A stretch of DNA of 64,000 bases, from contig NZ_CP090446.1 in the NCBI RefSeq assembly GCF_021442025.1, positions 2,728,001 to 2,792,000 of the forward strand, given 5' to 3'. Positions 33,977-43,056 of this stretch are shown here, one piece after another. The DNA comes from Sphingobacterium sp. SRCM116780. GTDB lineage: Bacteria > Bacteroidota > Bacteroidia > Sphingobacteriales > Sphingobacteriaceae. The notes beneath the pieces were generated by a model. The model was not told where the DNA came from, did no database searches, and saw only the letters and a program-made list of their open reading frames with translations. How positions within the stretch are numbered: the stretch's first letter is position 1; every line of letters begins with the position of its first letter. The translations under genes were made by a program, and so were the position numbers.

Positions 33977-35437
33977 TTAACTTCTATTAATCTTAAGCTT
34001 CATGCCTGGTTTCAGTTTCGAATGAGACAAGTCATTATCAGCTTTCAACCTGGATAAGGATATCCCCTTTCGGTTTGCAATCTCAGAAAGTGTATCTCCT
34101 TTTTTCACTGTATAAACAAGACTATCTGATTTTTTTGTTGCACTTGTATTCGCTTTTTGAGCCAATCGGCTATTGACGCCATTACTATTAACGACCAGCG
34201 AAGTACCAGTCTCAACGGTAGATCTTCTTAAGTTATTCCAAGCTTTCAAATTTTGCACACTAATATCATATGTATTGGCGATAGTCGCTAAACTCTCTCC
34301 TCGCTTTACTACGTGTCTTTTAGTATTGGCAACCTTCTTAACGCGGTCATCGTCATCTTCAAGTACAGGAACTTGAGTTGGAACTTGAACGACTGTGTTT
34401 AAAGCAGCATAAAGTTTATCCGGATTCATATCATCACTTAGCGCTGGAATAATTAAACGGCGATGTATTTCAGACGAACCATTTACTATTCCTTTCTTAT
34501 AAGCTGGATTTAGCTTCTTTAAGCCTTCCTCTGGAACGTTTATCGCTTTAGCTACATCAGCAATCGAAATAAATTTATCGATTTCCAAGGCACGTGTATT
34601 CAAGGCCATTTCACTATTCTCAGCCTCTATCCCGTGTTCTTGCGCATATCCAAGTGTATAGGTCATTGCGATATAAGCTGGGATGTAATTCCTGGTTTCT
34701 TTGGGAAGAAAGGAAGCTATCTCCCAAAATGAAGGTTGAATTTTTCCTGATTTTAGAATCGCTCTTTTAATGCCTCCCTTTCCACAGTTATAAGAGGCTA
34801 TTGCTAACAACCAATCTCCAAATTCAGTATAAGCCTCTTTTAGATATTTAGCTGCAGCATAACTAGATGCAACAGGATCCTTACGTTCATCAACATAATT
34901 ATCCATTGACAAATTATAAATCTTCGCTGTTCCATACATGAACTGCCATGGGCCAGTTGCGCCCACGCGGGAAACATCATGAGGATTTAAAGCAGATTCT
35001 ATTATGGAGAGGTATTTGATTTCTTTCGGAACGCCCATTTCTGAGAAAATACGGTCATAAATTGGGAAGTAATACTGAGCTAGTCCCAACATCCGAGACA
35101 TGTGTCCTGAATAATTTTTAGAACCATACAAATCAATATATTTTCGAACAGATTGATTATAATGGAGTGGAACCTCACGTTGTAATGCATTTAACTTTCG
35201 AACGATGTTAACATCTTCTACATCAAATATGACTCCCTTGATATCCTTTTCACCTGAATTTACGAATTTAATACTATCAAGTTGTTGTAGAATAGATGTA
35301 TTCTCACGATCAATAGCTGCTGACATAACATTTTGAGTAGAATTTCTCATTTCATTCACAGCTATTTCTTGAGCAGATAAACTATATACGCTCAAAATAA
35401 AACCAAAAGCTAGTAAAGTTCTCTTTTTTCCAATCAT
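33977..35437 (-). CDS. membrane-bound lytic transglycosylase with two LysM domains (MltD-like)
   Basis: A signal peptide (1-22, ends LSAQ) precedes an SLT domain (about 125-260) with the catalytic Glu147 in SIIESALNP, followed by VGATGPWQFM and AIASYNCGKGGI. Two C-terminal LysM domains (about 370-415 HVVKRGESLATIANTYDIS and 438-484 YTVKKGDTLSEIANRKGIS) bind glycan strands. The layout is that of MltD. It lacks a lipobox, so it is periplasmic and soluble rather than lipid-anchored. It is last of a minus-strand envelope cluster but follows a tatA terminator, so it probably has its own promoter. Confidence 0.95.
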   Translation of the reverse strand: MIGKKRTLLAFGFILSVYSLSAQEIAVNEMRNSTQNVMSAAIDRENTSILQQLDSIKFVNSGEKDIKGVIFDVEDVNIVRKLNALQREVPLHYNQSVRKYIDLYGSKNYSGHMSRMLGLAQYYFPIYDRIFSEMGVPKEIKYLSIIESALNPHDVSRVGATGPWQFMYGTAKIYNLSMDNYVDERKDPVASSYAAAKYLKEAYTEFGDWLLAIASYNCGKGGIKRAILKSGKIQPSFWEIASFLPKETRNYIPAYIAMTYTLGYAQEHGIEAENSEMALNTRALEIDKFISIADVAKAINVPEEGLKKLNPAYKKGIVNGSSEIHRRLIIPALSDDMNPDKLYAALNTVVQVPTQVPVLEDDDDRVKKVANTKRHVVKRGESLATIANTYDISVQNLKAWNNLRRSTVETGTSLVVNSNGVNSRLAQKANTSATKKSDSLVYTVKKGDTLSEIANRKGISLSRLKADNDLSHSKLKPGMKLKINRS

Positions 35438-35544
35438 ATTTTTAGTTTAGGGTCAGCAAAAAAAACTTCCACAATTCTCTTGAATTAAATCAGAAGTTTT
35501 AGTAAATCCCTTGAGAGCAATTTTCAATATAAATTGCCAAAAAT

Positions 35545-35579
35545 GAAATAAGATTTTACTTTTCGTAAAATCTTATTTC
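35545..35579 (-). terminator. terminator of tatA
   Basis: A 15-base perfect stem (35545-35559 with 35565-35579), 5-base loop, is followed on the minus strand by a short U-rich stretch. Confidence 0.75.
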
Positions 35580-35595
35580 TAACGAATAAATAAAA

Positions 35596-35796
35596 CTATT
35601 TATTCTCTGTTGTTTTCTCTTTAGTATCCTCTGTCGAATCCTCTTTTTGTCCGTCCTTAAATTCTTTCATGCCTTTACCTAATCCACGCATCAATTCAGG
35701 AATTTTTTTACCGCCAAATAATAATAATAATATTACAACGATTACAATTAATTCCTGACCTCCAATACCCATTATTAATAACCCTGATGTCAACAT
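35596..35796 (-). CDS. tatA: twin-arginine translocase subunit TatA/TatE
   Basis: The 66-residue protein has one N-terminal membrane helix (about 8-24) followed by the hinge [20 protein letters not shown] and an acidic tail, the standard TatA shape. It oligomerises with TatC to export folded proteins. No tatC gene is in the window. It sits between the EnvC-like gene and the transglycosylase gene, 93 bases after the former. Confidence 0.95.
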   Translation of the reverse strand: MLTSGLLIMGIGGQELIVIVVILLLLFGGKKIPELMRGLGKGMKEFKDGQKEDSTEDTKEKTTENK

Positions 35797-35889
35797 AATT
35801 TATAATTTACTGTTTTTCAATATTCACTTAAAGTACATGTTATATACCTGATAAACAAATGTACATAATAATTTTTATTTCTATATTTT

Positions 35890-37182
35890 TTAATTCGCTA
35901 ACCATGATTGCGGATTCATTGGTGTTTGCCCTTGCCAAATTTGGAAATCCAATACAGGAGCATCCAAATCAGGATCATTCGCAACAGTACCTATTGCCTG
36001 TCCTGCAGAGACTTTTTGACCTTTTGAAACACTGAAGCTCGCCAAGTTACTGTATACAGAGAAGAATTCACCATGTGAAATAATGATAACTTTCAATCCA
36101 TTTAGAGTCAATGTACTGGTTACAGTACCCGAGAATACAGCTTTAACCGTCGCACCACTAGAAGTTTCTAATTTCAATGATTCATGACTTACCGACACAT
36201 TTCTACCTGTTCTATCCGTACCAAAACTTTGTAAAATTTTAGCATTTGAAACTGGCCATGGTAGTCGGCCACGGTTTGATCTAAAATCTGCTGACAGACG
36301 AGCTGCTTCAGGTGTAGCACGTAATACCTCAGAATCCGATTTTCTTGTTGTAGATTTAGAAGAACCTTTATCGTCTTTAGGTTCATTTTTCTTTGCATTT
36401 CTTGCAGCAGCAGCTTCAGCAGCTCTACGTGCAGCTTCTTGTCTCCTACGCTCTGCTTCAATTTCTCGCTTAATAATCGCTTGAATAGCAGATTTTAACT
36501 TACGCTCTTCTTTTTGTTTTTGGGTAATATCCCTTTTCACACCTCTTTCTGTCGTGATAAGTGAACTCAGCTCATTAGAAAAAACAGAACGTTGCTGTGC
36601 GATCGTTTTCTTTTCCTGTTCTTGTTCATTCAATAATTGTTTATGCTTATTACGGTCAGCTTGCAGTTGTGCTATTTTTTGCTCTATCTGCTTTTTCGTA
36701 CCTTCTATTTCGCCAGCCTTCAATTTTCTTGAATCATTGAATTGTTGTAAATATTTTACACGACGAAACCCCTGATTAAAATCCTTTGAGGCAAAGATGA
36801 ACATCAATTTATTGTAAGCATTACGATTGCGAAATGCAAACATGATCATCTTTTCATAATCTTTACGCATTTTCTCCAACTCTGCTTTCAATTTATCAAC
36901 CGCATTTGTATTTACACCAATCTGGCGATTGATTAAACTCATTTCGGAGCTAATGGTTGTGATTTTTTCTTCACGAAGATTAATCTGACTACTTAATGCA
37001 GTAACTTGCTTCTGCGTCAATATTTTCTCCGTTGTCGTTTCTTTCAGCGTTTTTTGCAATTCCGCTATTTCACGATTTATTTTTTCACGTTTTTTTTCTA
37101 ATTCAGCTCTTGTCTGCGAAAAACCCACACCAAGCATCAAAAAAAACGCAATTATACTAAATGTTACTTTTTTTAAATTCAT
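35890..37182 (-). CDS. EnvC-like murein hydrolase activator (degenerate LytM)
   Basis: A signal peptide (1-22, ends GFSQ) precedes a long coiled coil (about 25-270), a Lys/Ser-rich linker, then an M23/LytM domain (about 310-428). In the LytM domain the zinc ligands are missing: the usual HxH is DFQ (VLDFQIWQG) and the HG...YxHL motif is HGEFFSVYSNL. This matches EnvC-type proteins, which do not cut peptidoglycan but activate amidases at the division septum. The gene lies downstream of the DUF4292 lipoprotein, an order common in Bacteroidota. Amidase partner not in the window. Confidence 0.9.
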   Translation of the reverse strand: MNLKKVTFSIIAFFLMLGVGFSQTRAELEKKREKINREIAELQKTLKETTTEKILTQKQVTALSSQINLREEKITTISSEMSLINRQIGVNTNAVDKLKAELEKMRKDYEKMIMFAFRNRNAYNKLMFIFASKDFNQGFRRVKYLQQFNDSRKLKAGEIEGTKKQIEQKIAQLQADRNKHKQLLNEQEQEKKTIAQQRSVFSNELSSLITTERGVKRDITQKQKEERKLKSAIQAIIKREIEAERRRQEAARRAAEAAAARNAKKNEPKDDKGSSKSTTRKSDSEVLRATPEAARLSADFRSNRGRLPWPVSNAKILQSFGTDRTGRNVSVSHESLKLETSSGATVKAVFSGTVTSTLTLNGLKVIIISHGEFFSVYSNLASFSVSKGQKVSAGQAIGTVANDPDLDAPVLDFQIWQGQTPMNPQSWLAN

Positions 37183-37285
37183 CTATAGTAATCTTTTACT
37201 AGCAGTTGATTTCCGTTTAATATATTTCAATTAAAACACGTCTCAAATGCGAAAGTAATAAATCTTAAGGATTATCGGACAAACA

Positions 37286-38074
37286 TTAATTAATTACTTT
37301 ATATTTATTAGATATAGTGAAAGGCATTTCTATCGCTTCATTAAACGAAACTCTACTATAGTTAATATTTGCCGTTATACTTGTTACACCTCCTGATATA
37401 AGTAAATCAAGTCCCATTGGAAATAATTGTCCAGCATTATCAGCATATGTTGTATAGTTTGCTTCTAATTTCTGTCCCTTACTTATCTGTTCCAAACGAA
37501 ATAAATTAGGTCTATTTTGCTGATTAATCGTATACAAATAATTCAATTCATTCTTTTTGCCCCGTAACTCGATGATAGAGTCTGGTTGACCAATTTCCAA
37601 GTCATCTAAATTGAATAAGTTTGTCGATAAATTTGCTAAAAACAAATCCTGAACATTCTCAAAAGTGAGATCCTTACTCGCATATTGATATAAATAACTA
37701 AATGGTTTCGCCATATATTCACCCTGAAATTTATTTAGAATCTGAACACTATCAGGCGTGATTAAGACACGGCCAACTTCAAGACCTAATATTGCACTAA
37801 TAGAAATCCAAATTTTCTTATCTTTTTCTATTCGAATATTCGTAGTTACATCGTAAGAAGATTTTCCAAAACCTATTTTGCTTTTAGCCTTTCCTGAAAA
37901 AGTAGTGAACTGTAGATTGGACGATAAAAATTTTTGAACAGCTTCTTTTTTTGAATCCGATTTCACAACCACGTCTACTTCGTTTTTATTTCCAACAGCA
38001 GTTATTTTCTTTTTTGTACTACAGGAAGCCAATAGCACTACCAAAAACACTGCAGTAGCAAATTTATTCCACAT
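37286..38074 (-). CDS. DUF4292 lipoprotein
   Basis: The lipobox LLASC puts the lipidated cysteine at residue 18. The 262-residue protein matches the DUF4292 family: FSGKAKSKIGFGKSSYDVTTNIRIEKDKKIWISISAILGLEVGRVLITPDSV, a beta-rich LolA/LolB-like half-barrel. The resemblance suggests it binds lipid or lipoprotein acyl chains, but its role is unproven. It overlaps the TPR gene by 11 bases and precedes the EnvC-like gene by 103, so the three are likely one operon. Confidence 0.88.
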   Translation of the reverse strand: MWNKFATAVFLVVLLASCSTKKKITAVGNKNEVDVVVKSDSKKEAVQKFLSSNLQFTTFSGKAKSKIGFGKSSYDVTTNIRIEKDKKIWISISAILGLEVGRVLITPDSVQILNKFQGEYMAKPFSYLYQYASKDLTFENVQDLFLANLSTNLFNLDDLEIGQPDSIIELRGKKNELNYLYTINQQNRPNLFRLEQISKGQKLEANYTTYADNAGQLFPMGLDLLISGGVTSITANINYSRVSFNEAIEMPFTISNKYKVIN

Positions 38075-39773
38075 AAGTTTTTTTATTTATTTTTTCTTTT
38101 AACTTCTCTTCATTTTCACCCGATACTTCTTTTTTTTCTAATGCAAGTTTCCATTGTTTCAATGCATCTGAAGTTTTTTGATTTTTAATCAAAATATCAC
38201 CATAATGCTCTAACAACACTGTAGAGGCTGTTTGTGAATTTTCAATTGCCTTTTCAATCCATATTAACGCATCTGTATATTTTTCCTGTTTAAACAAAAC
38301 CCAGGCATACGTATCTTCTAGGGTTGCATCATTTGGACGCAATGTAGTCGCTGTTTTTGAAAAATGAGCGGCATCTTCCAAATCCTGCTTTCTTAACGAT
38401 AAATAGTAAGCTAAATTGTTCATTGCGCTGACATTTGTACTATCTAGCTTAATCGCTTCTCTATAGGCAACATCCGATGCAGACTCCATATTTAGCGTAT
38501 GATAAATATCACCCAATCCGCTGTAAATATTCGATTGGAAGATAGCATTCTCATTTTGTCCATTATTTAATGCCGCCTCCATCAAATTACGGGCTCGTGT
38601 ATGATCTCCTTTCATCGTATAAGCTACTGAAGAGAAATAAAGGATTACTGGGTTATTGGGTATATTTTGCAATGCTTCACCCCCATGCTCTATCGCCTGA
38701 TCATATTGCTCCAATGCTAAATCAACATTCATTAACATACGCCATGCATCGATCTGATAAGGATTGATCCCAACTGCAATAGAAAATGATGATTGGGCTC
38801 CAACCAAATCATTACGTAACCAATTTACTTGGCCTTTCGCTACGTGACTTTCAGCAACTCGAGGATGTGTGTCAACTAAAACATTCGCCAAATCTTGTAA
38901 TTGCTGTAAAGAAAATCCACTATTAGGACCTAATAATGACAAAATAATTCTATTCTTATCCGCAAAATCTATCTTTTTTGACAGAAATGCTTGCTTGAGA
39001 TAGTCGAATGAAAACTTGCTTTTCCCAGATAAACGATACTCATCTGCTAGATCTAAAAATAGATAATCATCATTTGTATTTAGAATACCTGTATTTAATA
39101 TGGAAATGGCTTTCTTTGGATCCTTAATTCCTCGGTAGGCTTGCGCCAATTGACTATACACCTGTGCTAAGGGTGATTTTTGGGATGCCCAAGGTTCCAA
39201 TAGCGTGATGACAGCAGGAAAATCATCTTTTGATAATAACAACGTAGCACCTACAACATCTAACGTATCTGAAGCTGTTGATGACTTACGAATATCTTGA
39301 TATAAGGTAAAGGCTTCATCTTTCTTATCACTGTTGAATAACAGCATAATTTTCTCACGATTTAAAGCCGCTTTATTGACCTTTTTCTTTTCAATCAAGA
39401 TATCCAATGTGCGAATAGCACTAGGAATATCACCTTTACCCTTATTCACATCAATATTGAAACTCAGGTATTCTTCTTTAGGATCAATTGCTATCGCTTT
39501 GTTCACCTCTTCCAGTGCTTGATCTGCATTTCGCATTTGACCAAACAAGACTGCTTTTGTAAAGTAAACATCATCCGCCTTGGGATAACGTTCCGTAATT
39601 GCATTCAACGAATCTAAAGCTTGATTGTAATCCCCTTTTCTTAAAAAAACTTCTATATTTTTTAATTGTTGTGAATATGGTTTCTCCTTTATATTACTTT
39701 GAGCTGATACCAACTGTCCTACCCCTGTGAACATAGTTACCAATACAGCGTATTTCAAATATTTCTTAAGCAT
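38064..39773 (-). CDS. secreted tetratricopeptide repeat protein
   Basis: A signal peptide (1-24, ends VSAQ) precedes about ten TPR units over 545 residues (for example KPYSQQLKNIEVFLRKGDYNQALDSLNAI at the start and AMNNLAYYLSLRKQDLEDAAHFSKTATTLRPND near residue 450). TPR arrays bind proteins; being periplasmic or outer membrane-bound and cotranscribed with an LolB-like lipoprotein and EnvC-like activator, it probably works in envelope biogenesis. The C-terminus is basic (KINKKTYVE). No enzyme domain is seen. Confidence 0.9.
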   Translation of the reverse strand: MLKKYLKYAVLVTMFTGVGQLVSAQSNIKEKPYSQQLKNIEVFLRKGDYNQALDSLNAITERYPKADDVYFTKAVLFGQMRNADQALEEVNKAIAIDPKEEYLSFNIDVNKGKGDIPSAIRTLDILIEKKKVNKAALNREKIMLLFNSDKKDEAFTLYQDIRKSSTASDTLDVVGATLLLSKDDFPAVITLLEPWASQKSPLAQVYSQLAQAYRGIKDPKKAISILNTGILNTNDDYLFLDLADEYRLSGKSKFSFDYLKQAFLSKKIDFADKNRIILSLLGPNSGFSLQQLQDLANVLVDTHPRVAESHVAKGQVNWLRNDLVGAQSSFSIAVGINPYQIDAWRMLMNVDLALEQYDQAIEHGGEALQNIPNNPVILYFSSVAYTMKGDHTRARNLMEAALNNGQNENAIFQSNIYSGLGDIYHTLNMESASDVAYREAIKLDSTNVSAMNNLAYYLSLRKQDLEDAAHFSKTATTLRPNDATLEDTYAWVLFKQEKYTDALIWIEKAIENSQTASTVLLEHYGDILIKNQKTSDALKQWKLALEKKEVSGENEEKLKEKINKKTYVE

Positions 39774-39985
39774 AAATAATTCTCTTCTTGCACCTATATC
39801 AGTGTTAATTATGTTGCAATATACTAATAAACCACAATTGTAGATATAATGTTATCCTAACTTATATACTATTTTTACGATTATGTTTTGGTCAATAAAA
39901 AAATAAAAACAAATTCCTTCGTTCGGGAAGAATGGAATGCATTAAAATAAAGTGAAATAGATTTCCATAATCCGAAAAATAAAAG

Positions 39986-39993
39986 TACCTTTG
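39986..39993 (+). promoter_or_regulatory. -7 element of the rplM operon promoter
   Basis: TACCTTTG followed by CAGACC matches TAnnTTTG, giving a leader of about 60 bases before rplM. No TTG is visible at the -33 position. Confidence 0.6.
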
Positions 39994-40057
39994 CAGACCT
40001 TTGTGATAAAGGAAAAAGAAGTAAATATCATTTTATTAATTATTTAATTAAAAGCAA

Positions 40058-40501
40058 GTGAATACGTTAAGTTACAAAACTGTCTCTGCCAACAAGAACA
40101 CCGTCAACAAAGAATGGATTGTTGTTGATGCTGAAGGCGAGATTTTGGGGCGCTTGGCAAGCGAAATTGCGAAAGTAATTCGTGGAAAACACAAGCCATC
40201 ATTTACCCCTCACGTAGATTGTGGAGATAACGTCATTGTTATCAATGCAGACAAAATTAGATTGACAGGTAATAAATTAGGTGACAAAACCTACGTTCGC
40301 TACACGGGATACCCAGGTGGTCAACGTTTCATCACTCCTAAAGAATTATTGGCTAAACACCCTGAGCGCATCATTGAGAAGGCTGTTCGTGGTATGCTTC
40401 CTAAAAACCGTTTAGGTCGTCAATTGTTTAAAAACCTTTATGTTTATGCAGGAACAGAGCACAAACAAGAGGCACAAAATCCAAAACCAGTTAAATTTTA
40501 A
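40058..40501 (+). CDS. rplM: 50S ribosomal protein L13
   Basis: The 147-residue uL13 starts at a GTG codon with [15 protein letters not shown], then [30 protein letters not shown] and the conserved YTGYPGG segment followed by ...[20 protein letters not shown]. It is the first gene of rplM-rpsI-rpsB, with TAAGGAG overlapping the stop as Shine-Dalgarno for rpsI. Confidence 0.98.
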   Translation: MNTLSYKTVSANKNTVNKEWIVVDAEGEILGRLASEIAKVIRGKHKPSFTPHVDCGDNVIVINADKIRLTGNKLGDKTYVRYTGYPGGQRFITPKELLAKHPERIIEKAVRGMLPKNRLGRQLFKNLYVYAGTEHKQEAQNPKPVKF

Positions 40502-40512
40502 GGAGAATCGAC

Positions 40513-40899
40513 ATGTCAACAACTAATACTTCAGGAAGAAGAAAAACTGCTGTTGCCCGCATTTACTTAACTGCTGGTAGCGGAGTCCTTACTATTAATG
40601 GTAAAGACTACAAAGAATATTTCCCAACATTGCCTTTGCAATACATTGTTACTCAATCATTAGAAGTAGCAGGTCAAGCAGGGAATTTTGATGCGAAAGT
40701 GAACGTTAATGGAGGTGGTGTAAAAGGACAAGCTGAGGCTGTTCGTTTGGCTATTGCGAAAGCATTAGTTGAATTAGACCCAGAGGCAAAACCAGCTTTA
40801 CGCGCTAAAGGTTTGGTAACACGTGATGACCGTATGGTTGAACGTAAAAAACCAGGACGCAAGAAAGCTCGTAAAAGATTCCAATTCAGTAAACGTTAA
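40513..40899 (+). CDS. rpsI: 30S ribosomal protein S9
   Basis: The 128-residue uS9 starts with TSGRRKTAVARIYLTAGSG and ends with the typical basic tail RKKARKRFQFSKR, which reaches the P-site tRNA. It follows rplM by 12 bases, with AAGGAG upstream. Confidence 0.98.
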   Translation: MSTTNTSGRRKTAVARIYLTAGSGVLTINGKDYKEYFPTLPLQYIVTQSLEVAGQAGNFDAKVNVNGGGVKGQAEAVRLAIAKALVELDPEAKPALRAKGLVTRDDRMVERKKPGRKKARKRFQFSKR

Positions 40900-40917
40900 T
40901 CAAAGGAGGATCAAAAA

Positions 40918-41718
40918 ATGGCAAGAACAACTTATCAAGACTTATTGGATGCAGGTGTGCACTTTGGTCACCTTACTCGTAAATGGGATCCGAAAATGGC
41001 TAAGTACATTTTCATGGAACGTAACGGTATCCACATCATTGACTTGAACAAAACGCTTACGAAATTAGAAGAAGCTGCTTCAGCTATCAAACAAATCGTA
41101 AAGTCAGGTCGTAAGGTTTTATTCGTAGCAACGAAAAAACAAGCAAAAGAAATCATCGCGCAACAAGCGAAAGCAGTTAACATGCCTTTCGTTACTGAAA
41201 GATGGTTAGGTGGTATGCTTACAAACTTCACAACAGTGCGTAAGTCCATCAAAAAAATGTCTACTATTGACAAAATGCAAAAAGATGGTACATACGATGT
41301 ATTGTCTAAAAAAGAGAAGTTGATGATTCAACGTGAGCGTATCAAATTGGAATCTCTATTAGGAGGTATCGCTGATTTGAACCGTTTACCGGCTGCTTTA
41401 TTCATCATCGATGTGAAAAAAGAACACATCGCTGTAACAGAGGCAATCAAATTGAACATCCCTACTTTTGCAATGGTTGATACAAACTCTAACCCTTCAA
41501 ACATTGACTTCCCAATCCCTGCAAATGATGACGCTAGTAAATCTATTAGCTTAATCGCTGGTATCATTGGTCAAGCAATCCAAGAAGGTTTAGACGAACG
41601 TAAACGTGATAAAGAAGACGAAGCAGAAAAAGAAGCAGCGGCAGCAAAAGCTAAAGTTGATACTACTCCTGAAGCTTCAGAAGCTAAACGTCCGCGTAAA
41701 GCGAAAGACGGAGAATAA
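40918..41718 (+). CDS. rpsB: 30S ribosomal protein S2
   Basis: The 266-residue uS2 has DAGVHFGHLTRKWDPKMAKYIF near the start and RWLGGMLTNF in the middle. The last 45 residues are a charged, Ala/Lys-rich extension. A strong Shine-Dalgarno site AAAGGAGG lies just upstream, unusual for this genome, probably because translation is coupled within the operon. tsf follows only after a terminator. Confidence 0.98.
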   Translation: MARTTYQDLLDAGVHFGHLTRKWDPKMAKYIFMERNGIHIIDLNKTLTKLEEAASAIKQIVKSGRKVLFVATKKQAKEIIAQQAKAVNMPFVTERWLGGMLTNFTTVRKSIKKMSTIDKMQKDGTYDVLSKKEKLMIQRERIKLESLLGGIADLNRLPAALFIIDVKKEHIAVTEAIKLNIPTFAMVDTNSNPSNIDFPIPANDDASKSISLIAGIIGQAIQEGLDERKRDKEDEAEKEAAAAKAKVDTTPEASEAKRPRKAKDGE

Positions 41719-41730
41719 TATTTTTTATTC

Positions 41731-41806
41731 CAAACCGGATAGTGTAGCGTTGGTTTCTGGAAAAGAATTCTTTTCTTGGACTAACCTATCTGTCCGGTTT
41801 TTTGGT
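41731..41806 (+). terminator. terminator between rpsB and tsf
   Basis: Outer stem AAACCGGA (41732-41739) with TCCGGTTT (41793-41800), then T5. An inner hairpin GAAAAGAATTCTTTTC (41760-41775) lies in the loop. It may only partly stop transcription, keeping tsf linked to rpsB. Confidence 0.65.
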
Positions 41807-41912
41807 TTATTCTTTCTGTAATAAGAAATGATAAACTTTATATTAGCTTAACATAAGTTAAGTTAATATTGTCAAGAAAATAATAAGTCAAAAATTTAAA
41901 AAAGAATATATC

Positions 41913-42749
41913 ATGTCAGTACAAATTTCTGCATCAGATGTAAACAAATTGCGTCAACAAACAGGCGCAGGTATGATGGATTGTAAAAAAGCATTAGTGG
42001 AAGCAAACGGTGATTTCGAAGCTGCTGTTGATTACTTACGTAAAAAAGGAGCTAAAGTTGCTGCTAGCCGTCAAGACCGTGATTCTAACGAAGGTGTTAT
42101 CATCGCTAAAGCTGCTGCTAATGGTAAATCAGGTATCGTAGTTGAAGTAAACTGTGAAACAGATTTCGTAGCTAAAAACGCAGATTTCGTAGCTTTCGCC
42201 GAGTCAGTTGCTGACGTCGCTTTAGCAAACAATCCTGCTACTTTAGAAGACCTAAAAGCTTTAGAAATTGGTGGTGTTAAAATCGCTGATTTATTGATCG
42301 ATCAAACTGGTAAAATCGGTGAGAAAATTGAAGTTTCTAAATACGAAACTATTTCAGCTGAAAAAGTTGTTGCTTATATCCACGCTAACTACCGTTTAGG
42401 TGTATTAGTAGGTTTATCTGCAGATGTTGCTGGTGTTGAAGAAGCAGGTAAAGATGTGGCTATGCAAATCGCTGCTATGAACCCGATCGCTATCGATAAA
42501 GATGGTGTAGATGCACATACTATCGAACGCGAAATCGCTATCGCTAAAGAACAAATCATGGCAGAAGGTAAACCAGCTGAAATGGCTGAGAAAATCGCTG
42601 CTGGTAAATTGAACAAATTCTTCAAAGAAACTACTTTGTTGAACCAAGAATTCGTGAAAGATAACTCTAAATCTATCGCTCAATTCTTAGATTCAGTTGC
42701 TAAAGGTTTAACCGTTACGGCATTCAAACGTGTTCAATTAGGCGCGTAA
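41913..42749 (+). CDS. tsf: elongation factor Ts
   Basis: It recycles EF-Tu from GDP to GTP. The 278 residues start SVQISASDVNKLRQQTGAGMMDCKKALVEANGD, the conserved N-terminal UBA-like module, followed by VEVNCETDFVAKN and the dimerisation domain. It is downstream of rpsB as in most bacteria, but separated by a terminator. Confidence 0.98.
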   Translation: MSVQISASDVNKLRQQTGAGMMDCKKALVEANGDFEAAVDYLRKKGAKVAASRQDRDSNEGVIIAKAAANGKSGIVVEVNCETDFVAKNADFVAFAESVADVALANNPATLEDLKALEIGGVKIADLLIDQTGKIGEKIEVSKYETISAEKVVAYIHANYRLGVLVGLSADVAGVEEAGKDVAMQIAAMNPIAIDKDGVDAHTIEREIAIAKEQIMAEGKPAEMAEKIAAGKLNKFFKETTLLNQEFVKDNSKSIAQFLDSVAKGLTVTAFKRVQLGA

Positions 42750-42793
42750 TTGAAATAAGAACAAGAAAGATCTTTCTGTTCTTACATTCGACT

Positions 42794-42834
42794 ATAAAAG
42801 AGACCTATCTTCACAAAAGATAGGTCTCTTTCTT
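42794..42834 (+). terminator. terminator of tsf
   Basis: A 14-base stem (42797-42810 with 42818-42831) ending in CTCTTTCTTT. Confidence 0.8.
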
Positions 42835-42862
42835 TACCCTCTTACCTCTTTTAATATTTAGC

Positions 42863-42921
42863 CTTATTTCATAGCATTTTCGTTTTGCTTCATTTGACAG
42901 AACAATAGATATATTACAATA
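42863..42921 (+). repeat. direct repeat copy 1 flanking the utilisation locus
   Basis: This 59-base stretch matches 52240-52309 at 54 of 59 positions, apart from one 11-base indel. It starts CTTATTTCATA, contains TTTTGCTTCATTTGACAG and ends GATATATTACAATA. It lies 130 bases beyond the terminal gene of the SusCD locus, with no plus-strand gene behind it. Confidence 0.8.
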
Positions 42922-42999
42922 AAAAGATTTTTGAACACCTACTACTTACCTAGCCTGAAGTAAATAACGAGATGCAATCATCATGTAATCTGTTTAAAT

Positions 43000-43044
43000 A
43001 AAAATGCGTGTCATTGTAGGTATTGCGACAAATAACACGCATCT
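43000..43044 (-). terminator. terminator of the SusCD locus
   Basis: On the minus strand ATGCGTGT and ACACGCAT arms (43035-43042 with 43004-43011) with a 23-base loop are followed by U5AU3. It lies just past the MFS gene stop. Confidence 0.7.
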
Positions 43045-43056
43045 ATTTTATTCTTA

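Noticed and set aside
41848..41863. CTTAACATAAGTTAAG palindrome upstream of tsf
   Set aside because: A short AT-rich palindrome is likely by chance in this sequence and is not linked to a promoter element.
42389..42683. Antisense ORFs opposite tsf
   Set aside because: Shadow frames of a strongly conserved gene; one is Ser/Phe-rich, as expected from the reverse of Ala/Lys/Glu codons.
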